From: an uncultured Alphaproteobacteria bacterium
GTDB lineage: Bacteria > Pseudomonadota > Alphaproteobacteria > Rs-D84
Reading direction: 5' to 3'
DNA length: 64,000 nt
Assembly: GCA_934255455.1 (NCBI GenBank)
Contig: CAKQNS010000003.1
Location: 1-64,000, forward strand
Shown here: one piece after another, positions 42,756 through 51,398 of the stretch
Position numbering within the stretch: the first letter of the stretch is position 1
Layout: each line of letters begins with the position of its first letter
Translations under genes and position numbers: made by a program
Notes under the pieces: generated by a model
The model's database searches: none
The model's input: only the letters and a program-made list of their open reading frames with translations
What the model was told of the DNA's origin: nothing

Positions 42756-42832
42756 TGGCGCGCCCTGCAGGATTCGAACCTGCGACCTGCGGATTAGAAA
42801 TCCGATGCTCTATCCAGCTGGGCTAAGGGCGC
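42756..42832 (-). tRNA. tRNA-Arg (TCT)
   Basis: Minus-strand cloverleaf: acceptor GCGCCCT/AGGGCGC, D arm AGCCCAGCTGGATAGAGC, anticodon loop TTTCTAA (anticodon TCT), T arm GCAGG-TTCGAAT-CCTGC, discriminator G and encoded CCA (77 nt). Confidence 0.96.
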
Positions 42833-42964
42833 ACGGTCGCTATTCTATACTATCTTTCGGGAAATTTCAAGTTTTGTATAAATGCACCCGGGAAATCGTT
42901 CCTGTGGCGGGTGGGGCGGGGTGCGCGGTATAATTTGGGTATCAGAGTTCAAAGGAGAGCATAC

Positions 42965-43438
42965 ATGCGACGTGTATTTCAATTTATTTTGGCCATGGTG
43001 TTGGCGTTTATTCCCGATGTTATTGGTGCCATGTTTTCACCACATGGGCCGTCCGATGTTTGGTATAATGCGTTGAGCAAATCAGCACTGACACCCGATG
43101 GATGGGTGTTTGCGCTGGCGTGGACAATATTATACGCATTGATTGGTGTGTCGTTATTCTTGGTCATACGCAGCGACAAAACGCGCCGTTCGAAAACGCC
43201 GGCATACTTGCTGTTTTTGGTTCAAATGGTGTTGAACGCAATGTGGTCGTATGTGTTCTTTGGTCTGCATTTGGCGGGTGCGGCATTGATAGTTTTAATT
43301 GGTCTGATTGGCATCACCATTTGGATGATGAGTGTGTTTCATGTTTTCGATAAATGGGCGTCGTATTTACTGTGGCCATATTTATTATGGATGCTGTTTG
43401 CGACATACCTGAATGTTATGATTGTTTTGTTGAATTAA
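42965..43438 (+). CDS. tspO: TspO/MBR family membrane protein
   Basis: A 157-residue five-helix membrane protein; family members bind tetrapyrroles and regulate porphyrin or stress responses. The start at 42965 follows AAAGGAGA. Recognisable blocks are SALTPDGWVFALAWTILYAL (family WxPPxxxFxxxWxxLY region), QMVLNAMWSYVFFGLH (conserved LNxxWSxxFF) and a C-terminal WPYLLWMLFATYLN (family PYxxWxxFAxxLN). Length is typical. It is followed by a bidirectional terminator shared with the convergent FtsB-like gene. Confidence 0.93.
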   Translation: MRRVFQFILAMVLAFIPDVIGAMFSPHGPSDVWYNALSKSALTPDGWVFALAWTILYALIGVSLFLVIRSDKTRRSKTPAYLLFLVQMVLNAMWSYVFFGLHLAGAALIVLIGLIGITIWMMSVFHVFDKWASYLLWPYLLWMLFATYLNVMIVLLN

Positions 43439-43466
43439 AAAATCCCCGCAAACGCGGGGATTTTTA
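43438..43466. terminator. Bidirectional terminator (tspO / FtsB-like)
   Basis: AATCCCCGC / GCGGGGATT stem with 4-nt loop, A-tract and T-tract on either side. Confidence 0.9.
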
Positions 43467-43470
43467 ATGG

Positions 43471-43797
43471 CTATATTTTCAAAATCTTGAATTTAGGGTC
43501 GCCAATGTTCAGGTATTTTAACCCCAGTTCCTGGACATAATCGGGGCTGGCCGATTGCAATAATTCAATGTGGCGGTTTATGGCGTCCAGTTTTTCGCGC
43601 TGGGTCGCCAATTCGGTTTGCTCGGCATCCAAACGCCATATATTTACAATAAACCGTTGAACATTCACCGTGCCCCAAAATATGCGCACAAACATAAACA
43701 GCGCAAATGCAACCATTAAAACGCCAATCTTGCCACGCCAACTGGCATCCCAGGCGCGCCCAATAAACCCAAAGAAATTTTTGATTTTTTCCTTCAT
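43471..43797 (-). CDS. FtsB/DivIC-like septum formation initiator
   Basis: A 108-residue bitopic protein: a short basic cytoplasmic start (MKEKIKNFFGFIGRAW), one membrane helix (~22-42, GVLMVAFALFMFVRIFWG), a coiled coil (LDAEQTELATQREKLDAINR), and a short C-terminal segment (YVQELGLKYLNIGDPKF) resembling the FtsB LG-x-PGE end. FtsB/DivIC proteins belong to the divisome FtsQBL complex. The start at 43797 lies 7 nt after an extended -10 TGATATAAT on the minus strand; an in-frame ATG at 43806 overlaps that box. In alphaproteobacteria such genes often follow eno, but here they are 15 kb apart. Confidence 0.72.
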   Translation of the reverse strand: MKEKIKNFFGFIGRAWDASWRGKIGVLMVAFALFMFVRIFWGTVNVQRFIVNIWRLDAEQTELATQREKLDAINRHIELLQSASPDYVQELGLKYLNIGDPKFKILKI

Positions 43798-43813
43798 CGG
43801 TGCCATTATATCA
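43781..43813. promoter_or_regulatory. Overlapping divergent leaderless promoters (FtsB-like / dus)
   Basis: Plus strand: TTGATT (43781-43786), 17 nt, CATTAT (43804-43809), ATG 7 nt later at 43817. Minus strand: extended -10 TGATATAAT (43813-43805), ATG 7 nt later at 43797. The two -10 boxes overlap, so the genes may compete for polymerase. Confidence 0.55.
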
Positions 43814-43816
43814 CAA

Positions 43817-44749
43817 ATGTTTAGTGATAATCAAATTTTTGCTGCACCGTTAGCGGGAATTACCGACCGGCCGTTTCGGCGGGTCTTGCGTGCGTTTGCG
43901 CCAAATGCGCCGCTGGTCACGGAAATGATTTCATGCCATTCGTTGGTTGCGGCGCATAAAAATTGTCCGCGTAATTTCGACCGATATGATGACGAGGACC
44001 CCATAGGTGCCCAGATTTTTGGTGCCGATGTGAATTTAATGGCCGACGCGGCGCGCATTTTACAGGACGCGGGTGCACGGTGGATTGATATAAATATGGG
44101 CTGTCCCGTGCCCAAGGTTGCAACGCGTGCCGGGGCGGGGGCGTACCTGATGCGGGACCATTTGTTGGCCGGTAAAATAATGGCGGCGGTGGTGCGTGCA
44201 GTCGATATTCCGGTGTCGGTCAAAACCCGCCTGGGGTGGGATGATGCGCATCGTGACTGGCGTGAACTGGTGCGCATTGCCGCGGACTCTGGTGTTCGGT
44301 TTGCCTCGTTGCATGGGCGGACGCGTGCCCAATTATATGTTTGCCCGGCGGCGCATCCCGATGTGTCGCACGCGCCGATTCCGATTATTGCAAATGGTGA
44401 TATTGCGACCGCGGCGGATGCAGCCGACATGGAAAAATTGGGCTATGCAGGTGTGATGATTGGGCGCGCAATGTTGGGACGTCCATGGGTGCTGGGGCAA
44501 ATTGCGGGGCGCGAATGCGCACCGGACAATGTCGGTCGTGTGGTGTTGCAACATTTGGAATATGCAATTGAATACTATGGCGCGGCGGTGGCGGTGCCCA
44601 TGTTTCGCAAACATGCCGCATGGTATTCAGCGGGGCGCCCGAATTCGGCGGGCTTTCGCATACGGGTAAACCAAATTACCGATGCGGATGCATTGCGTGA
44701 TGCAATTCGTGAATTTTGGGGTTGCGGCCTGGAAAATATAGGTTTATGA
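43817..44749 (+). CDS. dus: tRNA-dihydrouridine synthase
   Basis: FMN enzyme reducing uridine in tRNA D-loops; 310 residues from the start at 43817 (MFSDNQIFAAPLAGITDRPF). It has APLAGITD (FMN site), INMGCPVPKVATRAGAGAYL with the catalytic Cys, VKTRLGWDD, ASLHGRTRAQLY, ANGDIATAADA and GVMIGRAMLGRPW. It fits DusB-like members, though the subclass is not certain. The upstream 49-codon in-frame extension lies within the divergent gene and is not used. Confidence 0.94.
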   Translation: MFSDNQIFAAPLAGITDRPFRRVLRAFAPNAPLVTEMISCHSLVAAHKNCPRNFDRYDDEDPIGAQIFGADVNLMADAARILQDAGARWIDINMGCPVPKVATRAGAGAYLMRDHLLAGKIMAAVVRAVDIPVSVKTRLGWDDAHRDWRELVRIAADSGVRFASLHGRTRAQLYVCPAAHPDVSHAPIPIIANGDIATAADAADMEKLGYAGVMIGRAMLGRPWVLGQIAGRECAPDNVGRVVLQHLEYAIEYYGAAVAVPMFRKHAAWYSAGRPNSAGFRIRVNQITDADALRDAIREFWGCGLENIGL

Positions 44750-44774
44750 TAGTGCATAACAAGGAAAAATGACT

Positions 44775-45629
44775 ATGAATGAAAATGACGCTTTACCACA
44801 GTTGGAAATTACCGCCGGCGAAATGTTGCGCAACGCGCGCACAACCGGTCGTCGCAAACGCGAAATTCCAACCATCGCGAAGCAGTTGTGTATTCGCGAG
44901 GAATTTTTACAGGCACTGGAAGATGGCAATTACAATGTGATTCCAGAACCGGTCTATATTTTGGGTTTTGCGCGTAATTACGCCATGGAATTGGGGTTAG
45001 ATCCGGATGAAATCGTTGCAAAGTTAAAGCGCGAAATGGGGCTGTCTGGTGAATGCCAGGCGCATTCTGACAAAGAAGACGCCGCCGATGATGGCGTCGC
45101 GTGTGCTTGTGCGGGGCGTGGCCAGACATTGCGCGCGTGGTTTCAACACCTGTGGGCGTTTGTTCGTGTTCATTGGAAATGGTTCGCAGCGGGTATATCG
45201 GCGCTGATTTTGTTCATAATTTTGATGTCGTTACTATTGTCGGGGGGGCAATCGGTGGCTGATGCTGCTGCTACGCCTGATGATGTGGCGGCCACTGAAC
45301 AGGCGCCAGTTGAGCCAAAATTCACGGTTGCTGTTCGCGAACGCTTTGGCGCCGACAATCGTGCCAAGGGCACCGTGGTTTTGCAGGCAATTGATGAATC
45401 CTGGGTCAAGGTCGAAGATGCGCGTGGCAACACCGTATTCAGCCGTGTTTTGGTGCCGGGCGATGTTTATTATGTGTCGGCGGCCCAGAATCAAAAGGCG
45501 ACTTTTGGTAATGCTGGCGGCATTGATATTTGGGTCGGTGGCAAATTAGCACCGCGGGCAGGGGCGGATCACACCCGTAAATCCGGGATTTCATTGAACC
45601 CCGACAAATTGAGGGCATCGGCCAATTAA
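44775..45629 (+). CDS. rodZ: RodZ-like cytoskeletal/transcription-type membrane protein
   Basis: A 284-residue bitopic protein. Residues ~10-85 form a helix-turn-helix like RodZ's MreB-binding domain (GEMLRNARTTGRRKREIP, IREEFLQALEDGNYNVIP, VYILGFARNYAMELGLD). A cytoplasmic linker follows, then a membrane helix (~137-157, WFAAGISALILFIILMSLLL), and finally a periplasmic DUF4115 beta-domain (DESWVKVEDARGNTVFSRVL, PGDVYYV). By family it helps maintain rod shape. The start at 44775 is better spaced from AAGGA than 44769. Confidence 0.88.
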   Translation: MNENDALPQLEITAGEMLRNARTTGRRKREIPTIAKQLCIREEFLQALEDGNYNVIPEPVYILGFARNYAMELGLDPDEIVAKLKREMGLSGECQAHSDKEDAADDGVACACAGRGQTLRAWFQHLWAFVRVHWKWFAAGISALILFIILMSLLLSGGQSVADAAATPDDVAATEQAPVEPKFTVAVRERFGADNRAKGTVVLQAIDESWVKVEDARGNTVFSRVLVPGDVYYVSAAQNQKATFGNAGGIDIWVGGKLAPRAGADHTRKSGISLNPDKLRASAN

Positions 45630-45667
45630 ATAAATTCACAGGGGCGAAAGATTTTTCGCCCTTTGTA

Positions 45668-45695
45668 TTGAAAATCGCGACAAATTATCTATATC
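45668..45695 (+). promoter_or_regulatory. uvrA promoter, leaderless type
   Basis: TTGAAA (45668-45673), 16 nt, TATATC (45690-45695), ATG 7 nt later at 45703. No LexA box was recognised. Confidence 0.5.
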
Positions 45696-45702
45696 AATCA
45701 CT

Positions 45703-48573
45703 ATGAGTGGAATAATAAAAATTCGCGGTGCACGCGAAAATAATCTTAAAAATATTGATTTGGACATACCAAAAAACAAATTGGTGGTCTTTACTGGTGT
45801 GTCTGGTTCCGGCAAATCGTCGTTGGCGTTTAATACCATTTATGCCGAGGGTCAACGCCGTTATGTTGAATCGCTGTCGTCGTATGCGCGCCAGTTTTTA
45901 GATATGCAGAAAAAGCCCGATGTTGATTTAATAGAGGGGCTGGCCCCGGCAATTTCTATTGAACAAAAAACTACATCAAAAAACCCGCGTTCAACGGTTG
46001 GCACCGTGACCGAGATTTACGATTACCTGCGTTTATTGTGGGCACGTATTGGTGTGCCGCATTCGCCGGTGACGGGTTTACCCATTAAATCGCAAACTAT
46101 TGCTGAAATGGTTGATTGGACCATGAAAATTCCGGCGGGCACGCGCATTTACATCATGGCGCCACTGGTACGCGAGCGCAAGGGCGAATACAAGAAAGAA
46201 ATAGCATTCTTGATAAAGCAGGGGTATCAGCGCGCCATTGTTGATGGCGAATTGTATGATTTGTCGTCTGTGCCAGCGTTGGACAAGAATAAAAAACATA
46301 ATATATTTGTAATTGTTGACCGTCTGGCCATGCCGGCGGCGGACGCCGACAGCAACGCGATTGATGAATTCCGCAGTCGTATGTATTCTTCGTTCGAGGG
46401 TTCATTGCGCCTGGTGCCAGGATCGGTGTTGGTGCGTCGCCTGGACACGAACGAGGATGTGTTATATTCGCAAAACTATGCGTGTCCAGTCAGCGGTTTT
46501 ACCGTACCGAAAATTGAACCGCGCCTGTTTTCATTTAATGCACCATTGGGCGCGTGCCCGGCGTGCGATGGTTTGGGTGTTCAATTGAATATGTCGCCCG
46601 ATTTGGTAATACCGGATCCGTCTAAATCGATTCTAGACGGTGCGATTGCGCCGTGGTCGCGTGGCGGTATGCTGAGCCAGTTTGACCATCTGTTGGATGC
46701 GTTGCATAAAAAATACAAGATTCCGTTGTCGAAACCATGGCATACATTGACCGCCGAACAAAAGAATTTGATTTTGTATGGCAGTGGGGATGAACCGATT
46801 AAAATCAACTGGAACGGATTTGTTTATGAAAAACCGTACGAGGGCGTAATCCCGAACATAGAACGCCGCTGGCGCGAATCGGATTCCGAGGCAATGAAGT
46901 CCGAACTGGCGAAATACCAATCGGAAAAGCCGTGCCCAATGTGCCACGGAAAACGTCTGAATATCCAGGCATTGTGCGTGAAAATCAACGGGTTTGACAT
47001 TATGGATGCGTGCGATTTGGCGGTGGATGATTCGCTGCGTTGGTTTACGGATTTGCCGAATCATTTAACCCAAAAAGAAAACGGCATTGCGCGTGTTATC
47101 TTGCGCGAAATTACGTCACGTTTGCAATTTTTGCAGAATGTTGGCTTGGGTTATTTGACGCTGTCGCGTATGGCGGGAACCCTGTCCGGGGGCGAGGCAC
47201 AACGTATTCGCCTGGCGTCCCAGATTGGCAGCGGCCTGTCTGGCGTGCTGTATGTGTTGGATGAACCGTCAATTGGTCTGCACCAAAGTGATAATGATAA
47301 ATTGCTGGAAACATTGAAAACCCTGCGGGACAAGGATAATACTGTTATCGTTGTTGAACATGACGAAGATGCCATGCGCGCGGCGGATTACTTGGTTGAT
47401 ATTGGCCGCGGTGCGGGGGTAAATGGTGGTAATGTTGTTGCCGCCGGAACACCGCAACAGGTGATGAAGTGCCGGGATTCTTTGACCGCACAGTATTTGA
47501 CGGGCAAGCGCAAGATTGATGTTCCCAAAACGCGTCGTGCGGGCAACGGCAAATCAATCACGATTACCGGGGCGCGCGAAAACAACCTGAAAAACATAGA
47601 TGTGGAATTTCCGCTGGGTAAATTTATTGCGTTGACGGGTGTGTCGGGGTCGGGTAAATCGACACTGTTGCTGGACACATTGTATCCGGCATTGATGCGT
47701 GCGCTGTATAATTCGAAAATTGAAATGGGCGCGCACGATATTATTCGCGGTATGGAAAACGTGGACAAGGTTGTTGATATTGACCAGTCGCCCATCGGGC
47801 GCAGCCCGCGCAGTAATCCGGCAACATATACGGGTGTGTTTTCAAATATCCGTGATTTCTTTGCCGGCTTGCCCGAGGCCAAGGCCCGCGGATATACATC
47901 GGGACGCTTTTCATTTAATGTCAAAGGCGGTCGGTGCGAGGCGTGCCAGGGTGATGGCCAGATAAAGATTGAAATGAATTTCTTGGCCGATGTGTATGTC
48001 GAGTGCGACAAATGCCACGGCACACGATATAACGAAGAAACATTGGCGGTAAAATACAAGGGCAAATCAATCGCCGATGTGTTGGATATGACAGTGGACG
48101 AGGCGTATCACTTGTTCATCAATGTGCCACAAATTGCGCGTAAATTGGAATTGCTGAAACGCGTGGGGCTGGATTACATCAAACTGGGACAAAGTTCATT
48201 GGACCTGTCTGGGGGCGAGGCCCAGCGTATCAAACTGTCCAAGGAATTGGCGGCGCGCAGCACGGGGCAAACGATTTACATCTTGGATGAACCAACAACC
48301 GGGCTGCATTTCGAAGATATTAAAATGTTGCTGTCGGTGTTGCACGAATTAGTGGACGCAGGCAACACGGTTATCGTTATTGAACATAACTTGGACGTAA
48401 TAAAAACCGCGGATTGGGTTATTGATTTGGGGCCGTCGGGTGGTGCGGGTGGCGGCCGCGTGATTGCCACTGGTACGCCAGAGCAGGTTGCCGCGATTCC
48501 GGAATCGTTGACGGGAAAATACCTGCACAGATACCTTGACAAAACTACTAAAAATGCCACAATCAAAAAATAA
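45703..48573 (+). CDS. uvrA: Excinuclease ABC subunit A
   Basis: Damage sensor of nucleotide excision repair; 956 residues with two ABC ATPase modules. First module: Walker A GVSGSGKSSLAFNTIYAEGQ (~32-50), signature LSGGEAQRIRLASQIG (~490). Second: Walker A GVSGSGKSTLLLDTLYPAL (~645), signature DLSGGEAQRIKLSKEL and DEPTTGLHFEDI. Zinc fingers: CPVSGF...CPACDGLG (with CPMCHGKR) in the first half and CEACQGDGQ...CDKCHG in the second. Length is normal. Confidence 0.98.
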   Translation: MSGIIKIRGARENNLKNIDLDIPKNKLVVFTGVSGSGKSSLAFNTIYAEGQRRYVESLSSYARQFLDMQKKPDVDLIEGLAPAISIEQKTTSKNPRSTVGTVTEIYDYLRLLWARIGVPHSPVTGLPIKSQTIAEMVDWTMKIPAGTRIYIMAPLVRERKGEYKKEIAFLIKQGYQRAIVDGELYDLSSVPALDKNKKHNIFVIVDRLAMPAADADSNAIDEFRSRMYSSFEGSLRLVPGSVLVRRLDTNEDVLYSQNYACPVSGFTVPKIEPRLFSFNAPLGACPACDGLGVQLNMSPDLVIPDPSKSILDGAIAPWSRGGMLSQFDHLLDALHKKYKIPLSKPWHTLTAEQKNLILYGSGDEPIKINWNGFVYEKPYEGVIPNIERRWRESDSEAMKSELAKYQSEKPCPMCHGKRLNIQALCVKINGFDIMDACDLAVDDSLRWFTDLPNHLTQKENGIARVILREITSRLQFLQNVGLGYLTLSRMAGTLSGGEAQRIRLASQIGSGLSGVLYVLDEPSIGLHQSDNDKLLETLKTLRDKDNTVIVVEHDEDAMRAADYLVDIGRGAGVNGGNVVAAGTPQQVMKCRDSLTAQYLTGKRKIDVPKTRRAGNGKSITITGARENNLKNIDVEFPLGKFIALTGVSGSGKSTLLLDTLYPALMRALYNSKIEMGAHDIIRGMENVDKVVDIDQSPIGRSPRSNPATYTGVFSNIRDFFAGLPEAKARGYTSGRFSFNVKGGRCEACQGDGQIKIEMNFLADVYVECDKCHGTRYNEETLAVKYKGKSIADVLDMTVDEAYHLFINVPQIARKLELLKRVGLDYIKLGQSSLDLSGGEAQRIKLSKELAARSTGQTIYILDEPTTGLHFEDIKMLLSVLHELVDAGNTVIVIEHNLDVIKTADWVIDLGPSGGAGGGRVIATGTPEQVAAIPESLTGKYLHRYLDKTTKNATIKK

Positions 48574-48588
48574 AATAAGGAGTAAAAC

Positions 48589-49128
48589 ATGTTCGGATTT
48601 GGAAAAAAGAAACGCGATAATGTCGCCGCAGCATCGGTTGACACAAATAATACCCCTGACCAGGCAAAACAGATAGAGGATAAAATTCCATCCGGTATGA
48701 AGGAGACCGCCCAACGTATGATGTCGGGTCAATTTGATATGAATGATATGCTGGCCCAGTTAAAACAGATTAAAAAAATGAGCAATTTCAGCGGCCTGTT
48801 GAAAATGGTGCCGGGAATGTCTGGCGCGGTTGCAGCCATGAAAGAAAAAATCAAAGACGGCAGTGTCGATGCCCAGATAAAGATTCTGGAAGCGATGACA
48901 CCCGCCGAACGTGCCGAACCGGACAAGATTTTTGTCAATGCCAAGACCCGCATTGCCGAAACCGCTGGTTGCACGGTACGCGATGTTGAACACATTATTA
49001 AACAATATACAAAAATGCGCCAACAAATGGCTCTGGTCCAGCGTATGGGCGGTATGGAAGCGATAATGGAAAAAATGAAAAAACAAGGAAATCAGCAAAA
49101 TGCAAATAAATTTCAAAAGAATATTTAA
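48589..49128 (+). CDS. Stand-alone SRP54/Ffh M-domain protein
   Basis: A 179-residue cytosolic protein equal to the methionine-rich M domain of Ffh without the NG GTPase. After a Lys-rich, low-complexity start (MFGFGKKKRDNV) come SGQFDMNDMLAQLKQIKKMS, FSGLLKMVPGM, ILEAMTPAERAEPD and a Met-rich end (KMRQQMALVQRMGGMEAIM). In Ffh the SRP-RNA-binding helix reads SRRxRIAxGSG; here it is NAKTRIAETAGCTVRDVEH, so the RNA contact is altered. It may be a diverged duplicate or half of a split Ffh. AAGGAG precedes the ATG. Confidence 0.85.
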   Translation: MFGFGKKKRDNVAAASVDTNNTPDQAKQIEDKIPSGMKETAQRMMSGQFDMNDMLAQLKQIKKMSNFSGLLKMVPGMSGAVAAMKEKIKDGSVDAQIKILEAMTPAERAEPDKIFVNAKTRIAETAGCTVRDVEHIIKQYTKMRQQMALVQRMGGMEAIMEKMKKQGNQQNANKFQKNI

Positions 49129-49366
49129 TTGGGATATTAAAAGCGTTTCTCCAATTCAGGCGGTTATGGTGCCCAAGGGATACCGTGGCGAAGAATTGGT
49201 GGTGGAATATGCGTTTGATGTTGAATACAAACACCATGGTACACGTCATGTCGTGACCGATTCTGATGACGAACGCACGCATGTTATCTATGGCGGTGCG
49301 GCACGCGCGGCCCAGGTTTTGCATCGTGATTATGTTCGCCGTATGAACGAACAGCGCGCACGCTAG
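49100..49366 (+). CDS. Small hypothetical protein
   Basis: An 88-residue basic protein (start MQINFKRIFNWDIKSVSP) whose 5' end overlaps the M-domain gene by 29 nt, with AAGGAAATC upstream, suggesting coupled expression. It is mixed strand/helix (GEELVVEYAFDVEYKHHG, GGAARAAQVLHRDYVRRM) with no signal peptide. The close link suggests a function with the SRP-like protein, but no family is recognised. Confidence 0.62.
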   Translation: MQINFKRIFNWDIKSVSPIQAVMVPKGYRGEELVVEYAFDVEYKHHGTRHVVTDSDDERTHVIYGGAARAAQVLHRDYVRRMNEQRAR

Positions 49367-49422
49367 GTGGGCTCGCACACGGGGCACCCCGCAACGCACA
49401 GGCCACGCGGAATGACAATAAT

Positions 49423-50082
49423 ATGAAGATACTAAACAAAAAAATTGCTGCACATAAATCATCGGTTGCATGGTTACAACGCCAGGCGTCTGACCCGTAT
49501 GTGGCGCGCGCACATCGCGATGGGTATCGCGCACGGGCGGCATATAAATTGATAGAAATGGATGAAAAATACCATTTCTTGAAAAATGGCCAGGTTGTTG
49601 TTGACCTGGGCGCGGCCCCGGGGTCATGGACACAATATGTTGTGCGCACATATCCGCGATCACGTGTTTTTGCAATGGATTTATTGGAAATCGCCCCAAT
49701 TCCGGGTGTGGAATTTTACCAAGGTGATTTTACGACCGATGCTGCGCTGGATTGGTTGGTGGAAAAATTAAATTTGCCGGCCGATGCTGCGGGGCGGGGT
49801 ACGGTGGATGTTGTGTTGTCTGATATGGCGCCGAACACAGTTGGGCATAAAAAGACCGACCACCTGCGTCAAATGGTGTTGTTGGAATACGCGTTTGATT
49901 TTGCGTGTCGCGCGCTGAAACCGGGCGGGACATTTGTCGCAAAATCGTTTACCGGTGGCACAACTGGCGAACTGATTCGCCAGATTAAACAGCGTTTTGA
50001 AACCGTACATCATATTAAACCGCCGGCATCGCGCGCGGACAGTGTAGAAATGTTTATCGTCGCCACGGGATTTCGTGGATAA
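49423..50082 (+). CDS. rlmE: 23S rRNA 2'-O-methyltransferase (FtsJ/RrmJ)
   Basis: Methylates U2552 of 23S rRNA late in 50S assembly; 219 residues. It has YRARAAYKLIEMDEKYHFL, the SAM-binding VVVDLGAAPGSWTQY, DVVLSDMAPNTVGHKKTDHL with the catalytic Asp, and KPGGTFVAKSFTGG with the catalytic Lys, the K-D-K-E set of RrmJ. The 56 nt upstream contain a GGGGCACCCC hairpin with no clear ribosome binding site. Confidence 0.95.
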   Translation: MKILNKKIAAHKSSVAWLQRQASDPYVARAHRDGYRARAAYKLIEMDEKYHFLKNGQVVVDLGAAPGSWTQYVVRTYPRSRVFAMDLLEIAPIPGVEFYQGDFTTDAALDWLVEKLNLPADAAGRGTVDVVLSDMAPNTVGHKKTDHLRQMVLLEYAFDFACRALKPGGTFVAKSFTGGTTGELIRQIKQRFETVHHIKPPASRADSVEMFIVATGFRG

Positions 50083-50104
50083 CCCCCGCCCGTGGCGCGT
50101 TTTG

Positions 50105-51259
50105 TCAGAATATATATTTCAGGCTGGTGCCCCATGTCCAACCGGTGCGGCCACCATCACGACGCCCCAGGTTGATTGACATATTAAATCGGTCTATGGA
50201 TTTTTCAATGCCTATGCCATATTCGGAATAGTTATCAAAATCTAATTCGGCCAATCGGACGCCCATCACATTGGCGTCGCCACCATGTGCAAAATGAAAC
50301 ACATATTTGCCGCCGATAAATCCAAACCATCCATCGCCCAGATTCTTTATCGCGCGGGCGCCCGGCGCAATTTCAAACAAATTCATATTTTGGTTTTCGA
50401 TGTATGTGCCGTCGCCCATTGTGTAATTTGCCGACTGAACCCAAGTATAGCCGCCGTATACACCGGGCTGTAATGTAAATGTTGGGTCCAATTCAATGTT
50501 ATATGTCACATTCATGGCCGCACCAACCCACGCGTTTGCGTAATCGTGGCCGCGCATCGTACGTGTTGCCGCCACCGTGTTAAACAGCGCGCCACCATTC
50601 GCCACCACTGATAAATTCAGCCCGCCAATGGTATATCCACTGTACACGCCGACATAGCCGCCGTTTTCGTTAATGTCGATTAAATCGTTTTTCTGGGTGC
50701 CACCAACATAGCCCGCAAACAGCCCCCAATCGGATATACCGTTACCAAACTGGGCATCGCCACCGGCCAGACCAATTGTCACCAGGTCATAGTCAGAATC
50801 GACCGTCGCAAAATCATTAAAACTGGCATCGTCGGCGACATGTTGCCAATTCATCCAAACATTGTTTATTGTTGGGCGGATGGTTGCGATGTCGTCACCG
50901 CCGCTGCGCCCGCGCAATACGGTGCCATCGTCGCCATATTCGCCGTACATTGCCGGGGTGCCGTATTCGGGCATGCGGCCATACATTTTCGCACTGTCGC
51001 CACGCGCACGTGGGGTGGGGCGATTGGCTGGTGTGACATTATCAACTAGTTTACCACGAGTGCCCAAGGCCGCCGACATAGTGCCCTCGAACGTGCCGAT
51101 TGTGTGGTTCATAATGGTGTGCTGAATTGCACCAATGTTACGCACAGAAATGCCATTGGCCAACGCGTTCGCAGATGTCGCCGCCATGGCCGCGCCGTGC
51201 GATGTGCCAAATGCTGTGGCAAAAAACGATGCCAATGCTAAAACAGATGTGTGTTTCAT
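50105..51259 (-). CDS. Autotransporter-type outer-membrane beta-barrel protein
   Basis: A 384-residue exported protein. The signal peptide is MKHTSVLALASFFATAFG ending GAAMA. Residues ~27-125 are a short passenger/linker, and ~125-384 a 12-strand-like barrel (WGLFAGYVGGTQKNDLI, GGYVGVYSGYTIGGLNLSV, FTLQPGVYGGYTWVQSANY) ending WGTSLKYIF with a terminal Phe. It resembles the autotransporter translocator family without a large passenger. GCAAGAGAT precedes the ATG. It is divergent from aroK. Confidence 0.75.
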   Translation of the reverse strand: MKHTSVLALASFFATAFGTSHGAAMAATSANALANGISVRNIGAIQHTIMNHTIGTFEGTMSAALGTRGKLVDNVTPANRPTPRARGDSAKMYGRMPEYGTPAMYGEYGDDGTVLRGRSGGDDIATIRPTINNVWMNWQHVADDASFNDFATVDSDYDLVTIGLAGGDAQFGNGISDWGLFAGYVGGTQKNDLIDINENGGYVGVYSGYTIGGLNLSVVANGGALFNTVAATRTMRGHDYANAWVGAAMNVTYNIELDPTFTLQPGVYGGYTWVQSANYTMGDGTYIENQNMNLFEIAPGARAIKNLGDGWFGFIGGKYVFHFAHGGDANVMGVRLAELDFDNYSEYGIGIEKSIDRFNMSINLGRRDGGRTGWTWGTSLKYIF

Positions 51260-51362
51260 ATCTCTTGCCCCCCGTTGTTCAATGACGATTATATCATATT
51301 TTTTTGTATTTTATAAAATAAAAAGCCCCATTGGAATAAAAGTGATATTTTCAATTTTTCAT

Positions 51363-51391
51363 TTGAGGGTTATAGCTTTTTCGTGTATTAT
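51363..51391 (+). promoter_or_regulatory. aroK promoter, leaderless type
   Basis: TTGAGG (51363-51368), 17 nt, TATTAT (51386-51391), ATG 7 nt later at 51399. Confidence 0.55.
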
Positions 51392-51398
51392 TTGGGGC

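Noticed and set aside
42560..42826. Frames across the tRNA-Arg and hybrid repeat
   Set aside because: Translations of tRNA-derived sequence with no independent support.
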